A stretch of 64,000 bases of DNA from Stappia sediminis (GTDB taxonomy: Bacteria > Pseudomonadota > Alphaproteobacteria > Rhizobiales > Stappiaceae), in contig NZ_WUMV01000008.1 of the NCBI RefSeq assembly GCF_009826895.1, positions 124,001-188,000 of the forward strand, read 5' to 3'. The notes beneath the pieces are model-generated. The model saw only the letters and a program-made list of their open reading frames with translations, made no database searches and was not told the DNA's origin. Below are positions 27,496 to 36,322 of the stretch, in pieces; within the stretch, counting starts at the first letter, position 1, and every line of letters begins with the position of its first letter. A program made the position numbers and the translations under genes.

Positions 27496-28401
27496 TCAGC
27501 CGCGTTGCGGGGCAAGCCCGATCAGGTGATCGTCGCCGCGCACGGCATCCGCCAGATAATCCATAAGAGCGCGAACGCGGGCATTCCGGCGAAGATCCTT
27601 ATGGGTAACGAGCCATAGTTCGGCCGTCAGCTCCGGCAACGGTGAATAGACCGGCTTCAGGTTCGGCCACATGTTGGCGAGCATGAACGGCAGGGCCGCG
27701 CAAGCGCGGCCATGGGCAACAAGGGCCGCGACCGTCATCATGCTGCTGGAACGGCATATGATCCTGGCGTTCGGGATGGCCGTCTCGATCCAGCTAAGAA
27801 CCTCCCGCGCAGCCGCCACCCCGTCCCAGCAAACGAACTCCGCGCCGGCAAGCTCCGGCAACGAACCGGGTTTACCAAGGCGAGCGGCCGTACCGGGCGA
27901 TGCGAATATACCCCAGCCGAGCGTTCCGACCTTTCGGGCGACAAGGCTTTCTTCCTGCGGCCGCCGGGGCCTGATGGCCATATCCGCCTCGCGATCGACA
28001 AGGCTGAGGCGGCGGTTGTCGGAGACGAGTTCGACCGACAAACCGGGATGCGACGAACAAAAATGCGGGAGATGACGGGCAAGAAAGCAGGTCGCCAGAA
28101 CTTCCGTCGCAGTCACCACGAGACGGCCCGAAAGCTGCTGGTCCCGGCCCGTCACGGCACGATCCCCGGCGAGAGCCTCCTGCTCCATCCGCTCCGCCGC
28201 CCGGACGATCTCGCCCCCGGCATCGGTTGGTACATAGCCCGCGCGTATCCTCTCGAACAGCTTGACGCCGAGCTCTTCCTCCACCCGCTCAAGCCGACGA
28301 AAAACGGTAGAAAAGGTGACGCCAAGCCGCTCGGCGGCGCCGGCCAGTCCATTGGCGCGCGCCACTTCGAGCACCAGACGATAATCGCTCCAGGCCAGCA
28401 T
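27496..28401 (-). CDS. LysR-family transcriptional regulator
   Basis: 301 residues. The N-terminal winged helix is seen in LVLEVARANGLAGAAERLGVTFSTVFRRLERVEEELG, followed by a type 2 periplasmic-binding-like effector domain (LSGRLVVTATEVLATCFLARH). It is transcribed divergently from the flavoprotein oxidoreductase gene, the classical arrangement for a LysR regulator and its target. The ~100-bp gap is AT-rich and contains repeated TTTGCAAA-like stretches. The effector is unknown. Confidence 0.9.
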   Translation of the reverse strand: MLAWSDYRLVLEVARANGLAGAAERLGVTFSTVFRRLERVEEELGVKLFERIRAGYVPTDAGGEIVRAAERMEQEALAGDRAVTGRDQQLSGRLVVTATEVLATCFLARHLPHFCSSHPGLSVELVSDNRRLSLVDREADMAIRPRRPQEESLVARKVGTLGWGIFASPGTAARLGKPGSLPELAGAEFVCWDGVAAAREVLSWIETAIPNARIICRSSSMMTVAALVAHGRACAALPFMLANMWPNLKPVYSPLPELTAELWLVTHKDLRRNARVRALMDYLADAVRGDDHLIGLAPQRG

Positions 28402-28504
28402 TTATTTGCACCTTTGCAAACTCAATTCGCCAAATAACAAGTTTATTTAATATTCTGCAAATTGCACGCTCATCGGCAATTCCTCGCGAACGATGGAGCC
28501 ATGA

Positions 28505-29686
28505 ATGAGCGATCTCACAATTCTCGGCGGCGGTTTCGCCGGCGTCTGGGCGGCCATGAGCGCCGCCGCGGAGCGCAAGGCCCTCGGCGAGGAAAACATA
28601 ACGATCTCGCTTGTGACCAAGGACCCATGCCTGACGATCCGGCCCAGGCTTTACGAAGGGGCGAAGGAGGAAATGCGAGTGCCGCTCGCCCCCCTCATGA
28701 CGACGATCGGGGCAAACCTGATAACGGCCACGGCGAGCGGTATCGACCCGGGGTCCCGGAGCATAGACCTTGCCGATGGCGGAACGCTGGCCTACCGCCG
28801 GCTGGTGCTGGCAACCGGCAGCCGGCTGAAGCGAATCCCCGTGCGAGGTGCCGACGAATATTGCCATTGCGTCGACACCTACGAAGAAGCGGCAAGCTTC
28901 GACGAAAAGCTCGTCAGCCTGCGCGACACCGCGACGGCGATCGTCATCGGCGCAAGTTTCACCGGCCTCGAGCTTGCCACGGAACTGCGTACGCGCATGG
29001 GAGCAAAGGCGCGGATCGTCCTTATCGACAGCGCCGAGCGAGCCGGCATCGAGCTTGGGAACAATCCCCGCGCGGCTATCGAGGAAGCACTCAACGATTG
29101 CCGGATCGAGACCCGTTTCGGACGCACGGCCGAGAGAATTTCCGCCGGCGAGATCACGCTCGACGACGGCGAGCGCATCGAGACGGACGTTACGGTGCTC
29201 GCAACGGGCATGGAGGCAAGCCCGCTAACGAAATCCATCCCCGGCGAAAAGGACAGACACGGCAGGCTTATGGTCGGCCCCGACCTGAAGGTGTTCGGAG
29301 CGAGCGATATATTCGCGGCCGGCGACACGGCCAATGTGCTTGCCGACGACACGCACGAAGTCTTCATGTCCTGCCAGCATGCCATGCCACTTGGCCAGTT
29401 CGCCGGGCACAACGCCCTGCGCGACCTTCTGGGCCTGCCGACGCGCGCCTTCAGGAAGGAATTCTACGCGACCTGCCTGGACCTCGGCCCGTGGGGCGCG
29501 CTCTTCACGACGGGCTGGAACCGCGAGATCCAGAAAGCACGCGAGGAAGGCAAGGAGATGAAAAGGCAGATCAATACGCAATGGATCTACCCGCCATCAC
29601 CCGACCTTGGTGCGGACGCCATTTTCGAAGCCGTCGCGCTTCCCGTCGCCACGGATCCGGAGCCCCGCGAAGTCAGGTCAGCGTGA
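28505..29686 (+). CDS. FAD-dependent pyridine-nucleotide oxidoreductase, NDH-2-like
   Basis: 393 residues. The FAD site is LTILGGGFAGVWAAMSAA at the N-terminus; the NAD(P)H Rossmann motif IVIGASFTGLELATELR lies near residue 140; the C-terminal FAD contact is FGASDIFAAGDTANV near 265. The layout matches type II NADH dehydrogenase-like proteins, although no membrane helix is visible. It is probably under control of the divergent LysR gene. Its end overlaps the convergent ScfR-type gene by 14 bp. Confidence 0.85.
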   Translation: MSDLTILGGGFAGVWAAMSAAAERKALGEENITISLVTKDPCLTIRPRLYEGAKEEMRVPLAPLMTTIGANLITATASGIDPGSRSIDLADGGTLAYRRLVLATGSRLKRIPVRGADEYCHCVDTYEEAASFDEKLVSLRDTATAIVIGASFTGLELATELRTRMGAKARIVLIDSAERAGIELGNNPRAAIEEALNDCRIETRFGRTAERISAGEITLDDGERIETDVTVLATGMEASPLTKSIPGEKDRHGRLMVGPDLKVFGASDIFAAGDTANVLADDTHEVFMSCQHAMPLGQFAGHNALRDLLGLPTRAFRKEFYATCLDLGPWGALFTTGWNREIQKAREEGKEMKRQINTQWIYPPSPDLGADAIFEAVALPVATDPEPREVRSA

Positions 29687-31109
29687 AAGGCACGATGCCG
29701 CGGGCGTCCGGATCAAGCTCGATCTTCCGGTCGACCGCCGGAAAGGCGCGCTCCAGACAATCGTCGCGCGGGCAAATGCGGCAGTTGATGCCGATTTTCG
29801 CGACCTCGCTTTTCTCGCCGATGGCGAGGCCGTCCGCATAGACGATCTCGCTGGCGTAGGAAATCTCGCAGCCAAGGCCCAGCGCATAGCGACGCTCTCG
29901 GGTCTGGTGGCTTGTCGGCGGCTTGACCGTGCTACGGGCAAGGCAAAGATAGCGCGAGCCGTCCGGCATTTCGCCGATCTGAACGAGGGTGCGCGCCGGA
30001 AGCTGCTCGAACGCCTCATGCACGTTCCACATCGGGCAGGCGCCACCATAACGGGCGAACTGGAAACGCGTGGCGCTGTGGCGCTTGATGACGTTGCCGG
30101 CACGGTCCACTTTCAGGAAATAAAAGGGAATTCCCTTGTTGCCCGGCCGCTGCAGCGTGGACAGGCGATGGCCGACCTGCTCCAGCGAGGCGCCGGCGAC
30201 GATCTGCATGCGGTCGAGATCGTGACGCGTCGAGCGGGCAAGGTCGAGAAACGCCTGATAGGGCAGAAGCAGCGCGCCCGCATAATGGTTCTGAAGGGCC
30301 AGGCGGCAGACCTCCTCGGCCCCTTGCGCGCGAAAACCTGCCCTGGCCACATGGTCGTCGATGATCTCCGCCGCCTCGAAGCGGGCAAGCAGGCCGGCAA
30401 GCAGAAAGTCGCGCGTCGACTGCGGCAGGGAAAGCGCGACGATCGCCATCCGCCGGGCGGGATCGAAATGCATGATCGGCCCGTGCGGATCGCCAGCGTC
30501 GCTTACCGCCACGGTGACGCCGTGGAGCCCCTCCAGACGCTCGACGATCAGGCGCGCCTTCTCATGGGACCAGGCGAGGCCAAGATCGGCGGCGGTCTTT
30601 TCCGCCGCGCGGTCGAGCGGGTCCACGTAATTATCGATGTAATGGAAATGATCCCGCACCTCCTCGTAAGGGAGCGCGGCGCGGGCTTCGGCGCGCGGCG
30701 AAGTGCCCTGTGCGTTTATGACATCGTCGACCGAGGCCTGATGCTCCAGAACCCTGCGCATGGCGCCGTGAAGATCGAGAAACGCCTTGGCGAAATCCGG
30801 CGCATGGGTGGCGACCGACTTCAGGTCCTGCAGACCGGGCTTCGCACCGCGAAACATCGGATCGGCAAGCGCTTCACCGAGATCGGCGACGATACGCTCC
30901 AGATCGTCGGCCTCGAAACTCGCCATGTCGACGGAGAACACCCGCCCGACCGAAAGCAGCACCGCGGCCGACAAGGGCCGCTGGTTCGCCTCAAGCTGAT
31001 TCACGTAAGAGGCTGAAAGGCCGAGGCGTTTGGCAAACTCCATCTGCGTGAGGCCCTGCCCCTCGCGCACCTTTCTGAGCACGTGACCCGCGAAGATTTT
31101 CTTGGCCAT
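29673..31109 (-). CDS. XRE-family short-chain acyl-CoA regulator (ScfR/PccR/RamB type)
   Basis: 478 residues from ATG 31109; the frame to 31187 crosses the operator region. N-terminal XRE helix-turn-helix: VREGQGLTQMEFAKRLGLSAS then YVNQLEANQRPLS. The middle is IrrE/peptidase-like, and the C-terminus carries a Cys cluster (INCRICPRDDCLERAF) conserved in this family. Members such as PccR and RamB sense acyl-CoA and control propionate/acetate assimilation genes. The upstream gap carries TTGCAAAA repeats like their sites, so autoregulation is likely. Confidence 0.85.
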   Translation of the reverse strand: MAKKIFAGHVLRKVREGQGLTQMEFAKRLGLSASYVNQLEANQRPLSAAVLLSVGRVFSVDMASFEADDLERIVADLGEALADPMFRGAKPGLQDLKSVATHAPDFAKAFLDLHGAMRRVLEHQASVDDVINAQGTSPRAEARAALPYEEVRDHFHYIDNYVDPLDRAAEKTAADLGLAWSHEKARLIVERLEGLHGVTVAVSDAGDPHGPIMHFDPARRMAIVALSLPQSTRDFLLAGLLARFEAAEIIDDHVARAGFRAQGAEEVCRLALQNHYAGALLLPYQAFLDLARSTRHDLDRMQIVAGASLEQVGHRLSTLQRPGNKGIPFYFLKVDRAGNVIKRHSATRFQFARYGGACPMWNVHEAFEQLPARTLVQIGEMPDGSRYLCLARSTVKPPTSHQTRERRYALGLGCEISYASEIVYADGLAIGEKSEVAKIGINCRICPRDDCLERAFPAVDRKIELDPDARGIVPFTLT

Positions 31110-31121
31110 AAGGCTAGGTCC

Positions 31122-31188
31122 TGCAAATTGCAAAATTTTTACAAGATTTCTCCTGTCATTTTTACATCTAGCAATTTTGCAACGCAAA
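31122..31188. promoter_or_regulatory. TTGCAAAA repeats, likely ScfR-type operator
   Basis: TTGCAAAAT (31128-31136) and its inverse ATTTTGCAA (31174-31182) lie 38 bp apart. Extra TGCAAA half-sites flank each: TGCAAA at 31122-31127 and CGCAAA at 31183-31188. PccR is known to bind paired TTTGCAAA boxes. The position just upstream of the ScfR-type gene supports autoregulation. Confidence 0.55.
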
Positions 31189-31263
31189 CTTTATCCGTCT
31201 TCCTATCGCGGTGCAGCAAACCGGCGTGAAACGCCAGAACGGCTGCCAGCCGCATATCCAGAG

Positions 31264-31361
31264 CGTGGCCTTTAAAAAGTGGTATCGGATGACGCGCTCT
31301 GTCTTATCTGTTTATCGCATGTCCTTGCCCCAAAACCGGTACCCACTTTTGGGGGACATGC
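31264..31361. repeat. Rhizobial-type palindromic repeat upstream of LuxR-type gene
   Basis: GCATGTCC (31317-31324) pairs with GGACATGC (31354-31361), and CCCCAAAA (31328-31335) pairs with TTTTGGGG (31347-31354). An imperfect AAAAAGTGGTATCGG at 31274-31288 can pair with CCGGTACCCACTTTT. The sequence is the familiar interspersed element of Rhizobium/Mesorhizobium-type genomes. It forms most of the leader before the LuxR-type gene. Confidence 0.75.
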
Positions 31362-31379
31362 TCCAGGGAGGTGACAGCA

Positions 31380-31676
31380 ATGGACGGGATTGGCGCGCTT
31401 CAGTTTTTCGAAAAGGACGTTCCGGCTCACGACGTCGAGGACGATTACCGCCCGGCGGCGCGCGAGCGCAATTCCACGATCGACGTCCTGTCCTCTCGCC
31501 AGCGCGAGATCGTGCGCCTTGCCTCCGAAGGGTTGCTGAACAAGCAGATCGCCTATGAACTGGGCATAACCGTCGCGACCGTGAAGGCGCATATGTCGCT
31601 CGCGATCGAACGGCTTTGCGCCAAGAACCGCACCCATGCGGTGGCGATCTACGTGCGCTCGATCCTCACTCACTGA
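31380..31676 (+). CDS. Small LuxR/GerE-type DNA-binding protein
   Basis: 98 residues from ATG 31380, which has GGGAGG 8 bases upstream (GTG 31371 is in frame but inside the spacing). The C-terminal 60 residues are a LuxR helix-turn-helix: LSSRQREIVRLASEGLLNKQ, then AYELGITVATVKAHM. The first 35 residues are too short for a receiver domain, so it is a stand-alone DNA-binding unit controlled by level or by partner proteins. Convergent with the citryl-CoA lyase gene. Confidence 0.85.
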   Translation: MDGIGALQFFEKDVPAHDVEDDYRPAARERNSTIDVLSSRQREIVRLASEGLLNKQIAYELGITVATVKAHMSLAIERLCAKNRTHAVAIYVRSILTH

Positions 31677-31682
31677 ACGCCG

Positions 31683-32477
31683 TCAGATCGGGTCCGGCCC
31701 GTCGTAGGTCCACCGGTACTTCGGCGGGGTCGGACCCTTGTTGCGCCCGCCCTGGTTCATCTGCTCCCAGGCGTGGGCGAGGATGCCGACGGAGCGCGAC
31801 AGGCAGAAGAGACCGCGGGCAAGCGGCGGCGCGAAGCCAAGCTCGGCGTAGATCACCGCCGTCGCGCCGTCGATGTTCATCGGCACCGGCTTGCCCTTGC
31901 GGGCGTTGAGTTCGGTCTGTATCGCGCGGCCGATCGCGGCAAACCTGCCCGAGACCACGCCCTTTTTCTGCGCCTCGTCAACGAGCGAGAGCAGGCGCGG
32001 GGCGCGCGGATCGACCGGCTTGTGAAAGCGGTGACCGAAACCCGGCACGTAAGGCGTGCGCTCCGTCTGCCAGCGATCTATCATCTCTCCTGCATATGAT
32101 GGGCCGCCGGCCTCGTCGATCATATGGTAAAGCTCGACTGCCTGTTCGCCCGCCCCGCCGTGGACGTCACCCAGCATATTCACCGCCGATGCCATCGCGC
32201 TGTTCAACGGCAAGCCGCAGGTAACGGCCATGCGGGACGCCGCGATGGAGGGCGCCTGCGGCCCATGGTCGACGGCGGCGACCAGCGCGCATTCGAACAG
32301 CGCCGCCTCCTCCGCATTCGGCAAATCGCCACGCACCATCAGCCATATCATCTGCGGAAAGCTGACGCTGCCGATCAGATCCTCGATCGGGTGGCCCCGA
32401 AACCGGATGATGCCCGGCGCCATATCGATGATTTCGGTGCGCCACCAGTCGGAAACGTCGCTACGCTCGATGCTCAT
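31683..32477 (-). CDS. Citryl-CoA lyase, citrate-synthase fold
   Basis: 264 residues, shorter than citrate synthase (~430) and matching the small citrate-synthase-like proteins annotated as citryl-CoA lyase. Citrate-synthase hallmarks are GDVHGGAGEQAVELY, PGFGHRFHKPVDPRA and NIDGATAVIYAELGF, holding the conserved His and Asp residues. It would cleave a citryl-CoA-type ester to acetyl-CoA and an oxoacid. Coupled by ATGA to the CoA-transferase upstream, which could form the CoA ester. Confidence 0.8.
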   Translation of the reverse strand: MSIERSDVSDWWRTEIIDMAPGIIRFRGHPIEDLIGSVSFPQMIWLMVRGDLPNAEEAALFECALVAAVDHGPQAPSIAASRMAVTCGLPLNSAMASAVNMLGDVHGGAGEQAVELYHMIDEAGGPSYAGEMIDRWQTERTPYVPGFGHRFHKPVDPRAPRLLSLVDEAQKKGVVSGRFAAIGRAIQTELNARKGKPVPMNIDGATAVIYAELGFAPPLARGLFCLSRSVGILAHAWEQMNQGGRNKGPTPPKYRWTYDGPDPI

Positions 32478-33667
32478 ATCGCGCCCTCGGATTTCAGACG
32501 GTCGACCTCTTCGCCCGTAAGACCGAGCGCGGCGTAAATCTCACGATTGTCCTGCCCGAGAACGGGAGGCGGGCTTTCGACCGAGGGCGGCGCGCCATCG
32601 AGCTTCACGCCCGTTCGCAGGACGGTGATGTCGCGCCCGACGCCCGGCACATCGGCGAAATCCGCCAGCATTCCGCGCGAGGCGACGACCTCATGCGCCA
32701 GAATTTCCGGCACATCGAAAACAGCGCCGGACGGCACGCCTTTCGCATTCAACTCACGCGCCCATTCGCGTGCCGGCCTCGACTGGAGCGCCTTTTCGAT
32801 CTCCGCCTTCAACGCGAAGCGATGCCGTTTACGTTGCTCGCGCGTTGCGTAATCGGCATGCGACAGCAGATCCTCCCGCCCGATATGCCGGGCAAGGGTC
32901 TGCCATTGCTCGTCCTTGTTGGCGGCGATGTTCAAAAGGCCGTCGGCGGCCTGAAACGCGCCGGAGGGTGCCGAAGTCATGTTCTCGTTGCCATGGGCGG
33001 CAGGCATGACACCGGCGATCAGCCAGTTGGAGACGACCCAGCCCATGGTCGCGATAACGGATTCAAGCATCGAAACATCGATGAAAGCGCCCTTCTCCCG
33101 GTCATTGAGAGCCGCGCAGATCGCGAAGGCCGCCGTCATGCCGCCGATGGTATCGGCGATCGGATAACCGACCCGCAATGGTGACGAAGCCTCGTCCCCC
33201 GTGATCGACATGACGCCGGCGGCACCCTGGATGATCTGGTCGTAAGCCGGGCGATGCGTCCACGGCCCGTCCTGCCCGAAGCCGGAAATCGCGCAATAGA
33301 CGAGCTTCGGATTGACCTCTTTCAGAACTTCGTAGCCAACGCCGAGCCGGTCCATTACGCCGGGACGGAAATTCTCCACCAGCACATGCGCCGTTTCGAC
33401 AAGCTTCTTCAGGAGCGCCTTGCCGTCATCATGCTTGAGATTGACGGTCACGGATTTCTTGCCGGCATTTTGCGCCAGGAACGAAACGCCCATGAGCTTA
33501 TCATTCAACTGAGCGTCCGCGCCGAGCTGGCGCGCAAGGTCGCCCCGCCCCGCCGCTTCGACCTTGATGACCTCGGCACCGAAATGGACAAGCTGATGAC
33601 AGCAGAACGGGCCGGCAAGCACATTCGTCAGATCGAGAACGCGTATGCCCGCAAGAGGTTTGCTCAT
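32474..33667 (-). CDS. Family III CoA-transferase (CaiB/BaiF)
   Basis: 397 residues from ATG 33667 (MSKPLAGIRVLDLTNVLAGP); the longer frame to 33730 has no similarity. Family III marks: IRVLDLTNVLAGPFCCHQL, FGAEVIKVEAAGRGD, and NLKHDDGKALLKKL. These enzymes move CoA between carboxylic acids through an aspartyl-CoA intermediate. The 4-bp overlap with citryl-CoA lyase suggests activation of a citrate-like tricarboxylate then cleavage. The divergent IclR gene is the likely regulator. Confidence 0.87.
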   Translation of the reverse strand: MSKPLAGIRVLDLTNVLAGPFCCHQLVHFGAEVIKVEAAGRGDLARQLGADAQLNDKLMGVSFLAQNAGKKSVTVNLKHDDGKALLKKLVETAHVLVENFRPGVMDRLGVGYEVLKEVNPKLVYCAISGFGQDGPWTHRPAYDQIIQGAAGVMSITGDEASSPLRVGYPIADTIGGMTAAFAICAALNDREKGAFIDVSMLESVIATMGWVVSNWLIAGVMPAAHGNENMTSAPSGAFQAADGLLNIAANKDEQWQTLARHIGREDLLSHADYATREQRKRHRFALKAEIEKALQSRPAREWARELNAKGVPSGAVFDVPEILAHEVVASRGMLADFADVPGVGRDITVLRTGVKLDGAPPSVESPPPVLGQDNREIYAALGLTGEEVDRLKSEGAI

Positions 33668-33761
33668 CTGAAGTCTCCCAGGGTCTGGCCCCGCCCCCAC
33701 TGCGGCGTATTGGCGATCGCGCCCGCCCACCTGCGGAATGCGTCTTGCGAATGTGGAATTG

Positions 33762-33784
33762 ATTGTTCTATTCTACAGAACGAT
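33762..33784. promoter_or_regulatory. Candidate IclR operator
   Basis: ATTGTTCT (33762-33769) and AGAACGAT (33777-33784) are inverted with one mismatch around 7 bp, resembling known IclR-family sites of the TGTTCT-N7-AGAACA kind. A further half-site AGAACG follows at 33798-33803. It lies between the CoA-transferase gene and the divergent IclR gene. Confidence 0.55.
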
Positions 33785-33829
33785 ATTTAATGTAACAGAA
33801 CGAAACTGCAATTGGAAGCGGCAGGCGAA

Positions 33830-34540
33830 ATGACATCCGCAACCCCGAAAGACGATGGCACCGGCGAACGCGGGGTGGAGGCCGTGGAACGGGCGCTACG
33901 GATTCTCGATTGTTTCGGCGCAGAGGACAAAAGCCTCTCGCTTGCAGAGCTTTCGCGCCGTTCCGGCCTTTACAAAAGCACCATCCTGCGGCTGGCCACA
34001 TCCCTTTCACGCTTCGGCTATCTTCGGCGTGAGGAGAGCGGCCACTTCCGCCTTGGACCCGCACTTTGGAGGCTCGGCGCGCAATATCAAGGCCAGTTCA
34101 GCCTGGAGGAAATCGTCCGCCCGAAACTGGACCGCCTGGTGGAGGCGACCGGCGAATCCGCTTCCCTCTACATTCGCGAAGACAATTTTCGCGTGTGCCT
34201 CTACCGCCGAAATTCCCCCCGGGCCGTCCGCCACCACCTGGACGAGGGCGCGCGATTTCCCCTGGACGAAAGTGCCACGGCAAACGTGCTGAGAAGCCAT
34301 GCCGGCCCCGGCCGGCCCCCCGGCGGCACCACTGCCGGGGAAGGACATGCGATATCCGTGGGCGCACGCGATCCGGACGTCGCCTCCGTCTCGGTTCCGG
34401 TGGTCGACCGCTCCGGCAATCTGGTGGCGGCGCTGACGGTTTCGGGCCTGGCGGGACGCTTCACCTCGCGCAAGCGTGAAGATGCTGTTAACCTTTTGAA
34501 ATCATGCGCAAGAGAAATAACGGGAGAACTGCCAAATTAA
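33830..34540 (+). CDS. IclR-family transcriptional regulator
   Basis: 236 residues from ATG 33830 (TTG 33812 is also possible). N-terminal helix-turn-helix: AVERALRILDCFGAEDKSLS followed by LAELSRRSGLYKSTILRLATSL. The C-terminal IclR effector domain has ESASLYIREDNFRVCLYRR. Part of the effector domain looks compressed (HAGPGRPPGGTTAGEGHA), shorter than in most IclR proteins. Divergent from the CoA-transferase/citryl-CoA lyase pair, its probable target. Confidence 0.87.
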   Translation: MTSATPKDDGTGERGVEAVERALRILDCFGAEDKSLSLAELSRRSGLYKSTILRLATSLSRFGYLRREESGHFRLGPALWRLGAQYQGQFSLEEIVRPKLDRLVEATGESASLYIREDNFRVCLYRRNSPRAVRHHLDEGARFPLDESATANVLRSHAGPGRPPGGTTAGEGHAISVGARDPDVASVSVPVVDRSGNLVAALTVSGLAGRFTSRKREDAVNLLKSCAREITGELPN

Positions 34541-34713
34541 CGTAACTGTATACGATTCCAATCACCGCGATATTCGGGATTGTTGTTTTCAGCGATAATC
34601 TGTACGGTTAATTAATTGGGTTGAGGCACGGGCAATAGCGTTTGAGCCAAGTCATGGCGGAGCGCGTTAACGCAACTAGTTTTGGAAATGGACTGCTTGT
34701 GCAAAGGCTCAAC

Positions 34714-35463
34714 ATGCACACATTTGTCACTCTAAGACGTAAGCTTGGCGCCTTCTCAACGATTCCGGATCGCGAATTCGATGCTCTTGCCGAAAGAATC
34801 GGAAAACCACGGGTTGTAGAATCGCGTGAGGAATTGAACCTCGACCATTCCTGGCCGCACAAGGCCTTCCTCATCAACGATGGCTGGGCCTGCACGTACA
34901 AGCAGCTGCCGAGCGGCGCGCGGCAAATTGTGGACGTCGCCGTGCCTGGCGATATCCTGGGCATGCGCTCCTTGATGCTGCGCAATCTCGATTTCGCTGC
35001 GGCCATGATCACGACGTCGGTCGTCTACGAAATCTCATCCAGGGCGATGTTCGAGCTTCTGGATATAGCCCCGCGGCTCGCCGCGGGTTTTCTGTGGTCG
35101 TCCGCGCGCGAGGAAGCGCTTCTCGTGGAACGCCTCGTCGGCGTGGGCAGGAAAACGGCCCTGCAACGTGTCGTCCATTTCTTCCTTGAACTTCAGGACC
35201 GCCTCTCGCTGGTCGGCAAGTGCAGCGACGGAAGCTTTTCCTGTCCGCTGAACCAGAGCCAGATCGCCGATGCGCTCGGCCTGACTTCGGTGCATCTGAA
35301 CCGCATCGTGCGCGAACTTCGCCAGGAAGGCGTCGTAAACCTCAAGGACGGCTGCGTGGAATTCCTCGATCTCGACAAGGCTACCGAGATCGCCCAGTAC
35401 AACGCCGCCTATCTCGATCACGTGGCAACCGCCCGACGCGGCCAGACGAAACTGGCTCAATAA
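34714..35463 (+). CDS. Crp/Fnr-family transcriptional regulator
   Basis: 249 residues from ATG 34714, with AAAGG 6 bases upstream. The N-terminal cyclic-nucleotide-binding-like barrel contains SGARQIVDVAVPGDILGM. The C-terminal winged helix is CPLNQSQIADALGLTSVHLNRIVREL. No Cys cluster for an Fnr-type Fe-S centre is visible. Such orphan Crp/Fnr proteins are abundant in rhizobia. The neighbours do not reveal a target. Confidence 0.87.
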   Translation: MHTFVTLRRKLGAFSTIPDREFDALAERIGKPRVVESREELNLDHSWPHKAFLINDGWACTYKQLPSGARQIVDVAVPGDILGMRSLMLRNLDFAAAMITTSVVYEISSRAMFELLDIAPRLAAGFLWSSAREEALLVERLVGVGRKTALQRVVHFFLELQDRLSLVGKCSDGSFSCPLNQSQIADALGLTSVHLNRIVRELRQEGVVNLKDGCVEFLDLDKATEIAQYNAAYLDHVATARRGQTKLAQ

Positions 35464-35513
35464 TGCGTCTCGCAGCGGTCTGACCGAGCGGAATCAAAAT
35501 AGCCCGGAACGAC

Positions 35514-36170
35514 CTACCGATCTTCGCCCGACGAGAAATGTTGAGGCGCAGTTGGCACCGGTTGCAGGCGGGAGTGGCACGCCTTGTGAAGCCTGGGCAG
35601 GAACGCCCAGATATCCCGGTTGAGAGCGCGCAAATCCTCGATCGACTTTTTCATCTGCGCGAGGCGCTGCTCGTCCACCGGCTTGATCTCGCCCCATTTG
35701 AGCTGGCCGCGCACCTCCAGGAGCTTGAGGGTCTGCGTGTGGGTGATGTCCCCCTCCGGCCCGAGCATGTAAAGGCAGTGGTTGAACTCGTTGCGCGTGC
35801 GGCTTGCCTTGTTGAAGCGCTTGATCAGCCTTTGCAGATCCGCGGCTACGTCCTCGTCCTGGATCTTGACCTTCGCAAGCCTGTCTATCAGGTCGAGCCG
35901 CGCGCGGGTGGTGTTCAGGGTGGTGAAAACGATCGCCGCCGAAATCTCGTCACTGTCGAGAAGGATGTTCAGGACATAGATGAACAGGCTCTCGTTGTTG
36001 GACCAGCTGAACACGAGACTGCCGATGAGCGAAAGGATCGTCGTCCTTTGCTCCGCCGTCCTTGGCGCGTTCGCCTCCATGGTTTCGAAGTCGGGGCTCG
36101 GTGGCAGTTGAGCCATTTCATCCTCAGTCGCATCATTCGCCATTTGCATTCGAATATGCGCTCTCGTCAC
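35514..36170 (-). CDS. Unknown protein with HEPN-like RNxxxH motif
   Basis: 218 residues, predicted mostly helical. I recognise no named family. The segment RLIKRFNKASRTRNEFNHCL contains R-N-E-F-N-H, the Rx4H form of the HEPN ribonuclease motif with a polar residue after Arg. HEPN proteins are often RNases in toxin-antitoxin or defence systems, but no MNT or other antitoxin partner is adjacent. An internal ATG at 36143 is a possible alternative start. It lies in an accessory-looking stretch. Confidence 0.65.
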   Translation of the reverse strand: MTRAHIRMQMANDATEDEMAQLPPSPDFETMEANAPRTAEQRTTILSLIGSLVFSWSNNESLFIYVLNILLDSDEISAAIVFTTLNTTRARLDLIDRLAKVKIQDEDVAADLQRLIKRFNKASRTRNEFNHCLYMLGPEGDITHTQTLKLLEVRGQLKWGEIKPVDEQRLAQMKKSIEDLRALNRDIWAFLPRLHKACHSRLQPVPTAPQHFSSGEDR

Positions 36171-36322
36171 GATAGATCAAATTATAGTACAATGTTTGTT
36201 GAGATTTCAGAAGTCATTCGAGACCGCGAAATCCATGAAATTAAATACAAATCCGTCTCATGACGTAAAGTCGACCCGTTATCGAAGCGCGTTTGGCGGA
36301 CCGGGGCGGCCGGGGTACTGCG

